From: Chloroflexota bacterium | GTDB taxonomy: Bacteria > Chloroflexota > Dehalococcoidia > Bin125 | Length of the DNA: 64,000 bases | NCBI GenBank assembly: GCA_028873865.1 | Contig: JAPPNI010000029.1 | Span: 1-64,000 of the forward strand | Direction of reading: 5' to 3' | Shown here: positions 62,668 through 64,000 of the stretch, one piece after another | Numbering within the stretch: position 1 is the stretch's first letter | Layout of the letters: every line of letters begins with the position of its first letter | The notes under the pieces: generated by a model | Seen by the model: only the letters and a program-made list of their open reading frames with translations | Database searches by the model: none | What the model was told of the DNA's origin: nothing | Position numbers and translations under genes: made by a program

Positions 62668-62698
62668 AGGGGCGCCCACTGAGATTGTGGGCGCCCCT
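62668..62698 (+). terminator. Intrinsic terminator after zinc-binding lipoprotein gene
   Basis: AGGGGCGCCCAC (62668-62679) pairs perfectly with GTGGGCGCCCCT (62687-62698) around a seven-base loop, followed by CTTCGT. The 12-bp stem separates the zinc gene from orn. Confidence 0.75.
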
Positions 62699-62733
62699 CT
62701 TCGTATCTGACCGACCTCCCCTAGCCTGATCCC

Positions 62734-63288
62734 ATGTCGCCCAAGCCGTCGCAAGGCAACATGGTCTGGATCGATCTCGAAATGACCGGGCTTGACCCAG
62801 GCCGTGACGTGATCATTGAGGCCGCGGTCCTGATCACCGACGCTGAACTCAATGTCATTGCCGACGGCCCCGACATCGCCATCCACCGTTCCGACGAAGA
62901 ACTGAGCGTCATGAACGCCTGGAATCGGCGCACGCATCATGGCTCAGGACTGATCAAGCGGGTCAAAGCGTCGGATATCGCCATCCAGCAGGCCGAGGAA
63001 GAGATCGTGGAGTTCGTCCAGCAGTGGACCGTGGAGCGGAAGGCTCCGCTGTGCGGCAACTCCGTTCACCAGGATCGGCGCTTTCTCTACGGGGAAATGC
63101 CCAGGCTGATCGAGTGGCTCAACTACCGGATCGTCGATGTCTCGACCGTGAAAGAGCTGGCCACCCGCTGGTATCCCAACCTGGAACCGTTCGCCAAGCA
63201 GGAGCGCCACCGGGCGCTGGAAGACATCCGCGAGTCGATCGACGAACTGCGTTGGTATCGGCAACAGATCTTCAAGCCCGTCGACTAA
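62734..63288 (+). CDS. orn: Oligoribonuclease
   Basis: A 184-residue DEDDh 3'-5' exonuclease of standard length. VWIDLEMTGLDP gives Asp14 and Glu16; GNSVHQDRRFLYGEMP gives Asp114; HRALEDIRESIDEL gives His159 and Asp164. It degrades short RNA fragments (two to five bases) and pGpG to mononucleotides. It has its own promoter region after the terminator. The stop overlaps the convergent permease stop by four bases. Confidence 0.95.
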   Translation: MSPKPSQGNMVWIDLEMTGLDPGRDVIIEAAVLITDAELNVIADGPDIAIHRSDEELSVMNAWNRRTHHGSGLIKRVKASDIAIQQAEEEIVEFVQQWTVERKAPLCGNSVHQDRRFLYGEMPRLIEWLNYRIVDVSTVKELATRWYPNLEPFAKQERHRALEDIRESIDELRWYRQQIFKPVD

Positions 63289-64000
63289 CCCGCCCGGCCG
63301 CGCAGCGAGAAGCGTTCGCCCACCCGGCAGCACGCGCCCCAGCACACGTCGCCGACCCGACAACACGCACCCCACGAGGTGTCGCCGACCAGGCAACACG
63401 CGCCCCAGCAGATCCGCGCGGTTCGCCGCCAGCCGGTCGGCATAGCTTCTGCAGCATCGCCCATCAGAAAGTCCAGCGATGGCAACGCGCCGCGCAGTCC
63501 ACGCGGGCTCAGGATGAACGTAAGCACCATCATTAGGACCGCCGCCAGCACGATCGATGGTCCTGCGGCCAGATCGTAGTAGAACGACGCGTACAGGCCG
63601 ACCACCGTAGACAGGACACCGATCAGGGTCGAGATCAGCATCATCAACGTCAAGCGTCGAGTCAACAGCACGGCAGCGGTTGCCGGAGTGACCAGCATCG
63701 CTAGCGCCAGGATCACACCGACGAGGCGGAAGGCCACGACCGTCGCGAGCGCGATCAGGATGAGCAGGCCAACCTGTATGAAGGTCACCGGCACACCGGA
63801 AACCGAAGCGACTTCGGGGTCATAGGCAGTGAATCGCAACTCGGGCAGGAAGGACAGCACCAACAGGGCGACGACGATCGTCGGCACCGCCATGATGATC
63901 AGGTGGCTCCACGACGCACCAAGGATGTTGCCGACGAGTAGGTCGTTCAGGCTGACGCTCATTGAGCCTTGTCTGGAAATCAGGATGATACCCAGCGCGA
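63285..64000 (-). CDS. ABC-3 family metal permease (partial, 5' end cut) with Cys-rich tail
   Basis: The frame is open to the window edge, so the N-terminus is missing; the first visible residues are ALGIILISRQGSMSVSLNDL. LLVGNILGASWSHLIIM, VPTIVVALLVLSFLPEL, ALATVVAFRLVGVILALAML and TPATAAVLLTRRLTLM are typical of ZnuB/MntB permeases. After the last helix, residues 166-225 (counting from the Met at 63962) form an extra tail with three WGACC repeats and eight Cys. The family normally ends near the start of this tail. It may work with the zinc-binding lipoprotein. ATPase and regulator genes would lie beyond the window. Confidence 0.88.
   Translation of the reverse strand, partial: ALGIILISRQGSMSVSLNDLLVGNILGASWSHLIIMAVPTIVVALLVLSFLPELRFTAYDPEVASVSGVPVTFIQVGLLILIALATVVAFRLVGVILALAMLVTPATAAVLLTRRLTLMMLISTLIGVLSTVVGLYASFYYDLAAGPSIVLAAVLMMVLTFILSPRGLRGALPSLDFLMGDAAEAMPTGWRRTARICWGACCLVGDTSWGACCRVGDVCWGACCRVGERFSLRGRAG
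63316..63414. repeat. Three 33-bp tandem repeats inside the metal permease gene
   Basis: Three copies of a 33-bp unit (63316-63348, 63349-63381, 63382-63414) encode an 11-residue repeat WGACC-R/L-VG-D/E-xx at the end of the permease. The unit length keeps the reading frame. The last two copies in plus-strand order are most alike. Confidence 0.8.

Overview
The window is GC-rich, gene-dense bacterial chromosome. No 16S rRNA or other firm taxonomic marker is present, so placement is an inference. Several traits fit a heterotrophic Chloroflexota lineage of the Dehalococcoidia/SAR202 type: many CaiB/BaiF CoA-transferases, crotonases, acyl-CoA dehydrogenase, luciferase-like flavin monooxygenases and 2-hydroxyacid dehydrogenases; DUF3179 lipoproteins; the DUF1800/DUF1501 pair; and a GroEL without a GGM tail. 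There are no phage genes, transposases or CRISPR arrays.

Layout. 1-7.4 kb: a cut acyl-CoA carboxylase gene, a small acidic-tailed protein, a UbiA prenyltransferase, an SPFH protein, an aminotransferase with an Lrp/AsnC regulator, and gatCA. 7.5-13 kb: a class A penicillin-binding protein, a membrane metallopeptidase, an RDD protein, a membrane protein and tRNA-Gly(CCC). 13-35 kb: a catabolic region with an acyl-CoA dehydrogenase, tandem enoyl-CoA hydratases, tandem flavin monooxygenases, an oligopeptide-type ABC importer without ATPases, a second carboxyltransferase, one single-domain and two double-domain CoA-transferases, and a second small acidic-tailed protein. 35-45 kb: DUF1800/DUF1501/NHL/Gfo-Idh genes, a frameshifted NIPSNAP-like gene, an HpcH-type aldolase, an amidohydrolase, a dehydrogenase and a flavin monooxygenase. 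45-51.7 kb: housekeeping genes (thiN, an FmdB-like protein, an S26 protease, CIRCE-controlled groEL, pyruvate kinase, a glutaredoxin) with REP-like palindromes. 51.7-64 kb: a probable cysDN-tupABC operon, MOSC, DUF3179, SnoaL and peroxiredoxin genes, a very unusual zinc-binding lipoprotein, orn, and a cut metal permease.

Most interesting points. (1) 60220-62643 encodes a ZnuA/AztC-like zinc-binding protein whose two lobes are separated by an AztD-like metallochaperone beta-propeller, with a His/Asp/Glu-rich loop on each side. The nearby metal permease ends in three 11-residue WGACC repeats. Together they suggest an unusual one-polypeptide zinc relay. (2) Two small genes (652-924 and 34782-35078) end in almost the same acidic tail (EEDDPL type), which resembles the tip of single-stranded DNA-binding protein. 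Both have LexA-box-like sequences at their promoters and the same CGGGC/A-tract element downstream, so they may be a new stress-induced small-protein family. (3) Both double-domain CoA-transferases have lost the catalytic Asp in the N-terminal half only. (4) Four exported lipoproteins share a long glutamine-rich tether. (5) cysDN is co-directional with a tungstate-type ABC transporter.

Genes lie tightly packed. Several convergent pairs share their stop codons. No gene-free stretch exceeds about 270 bases.
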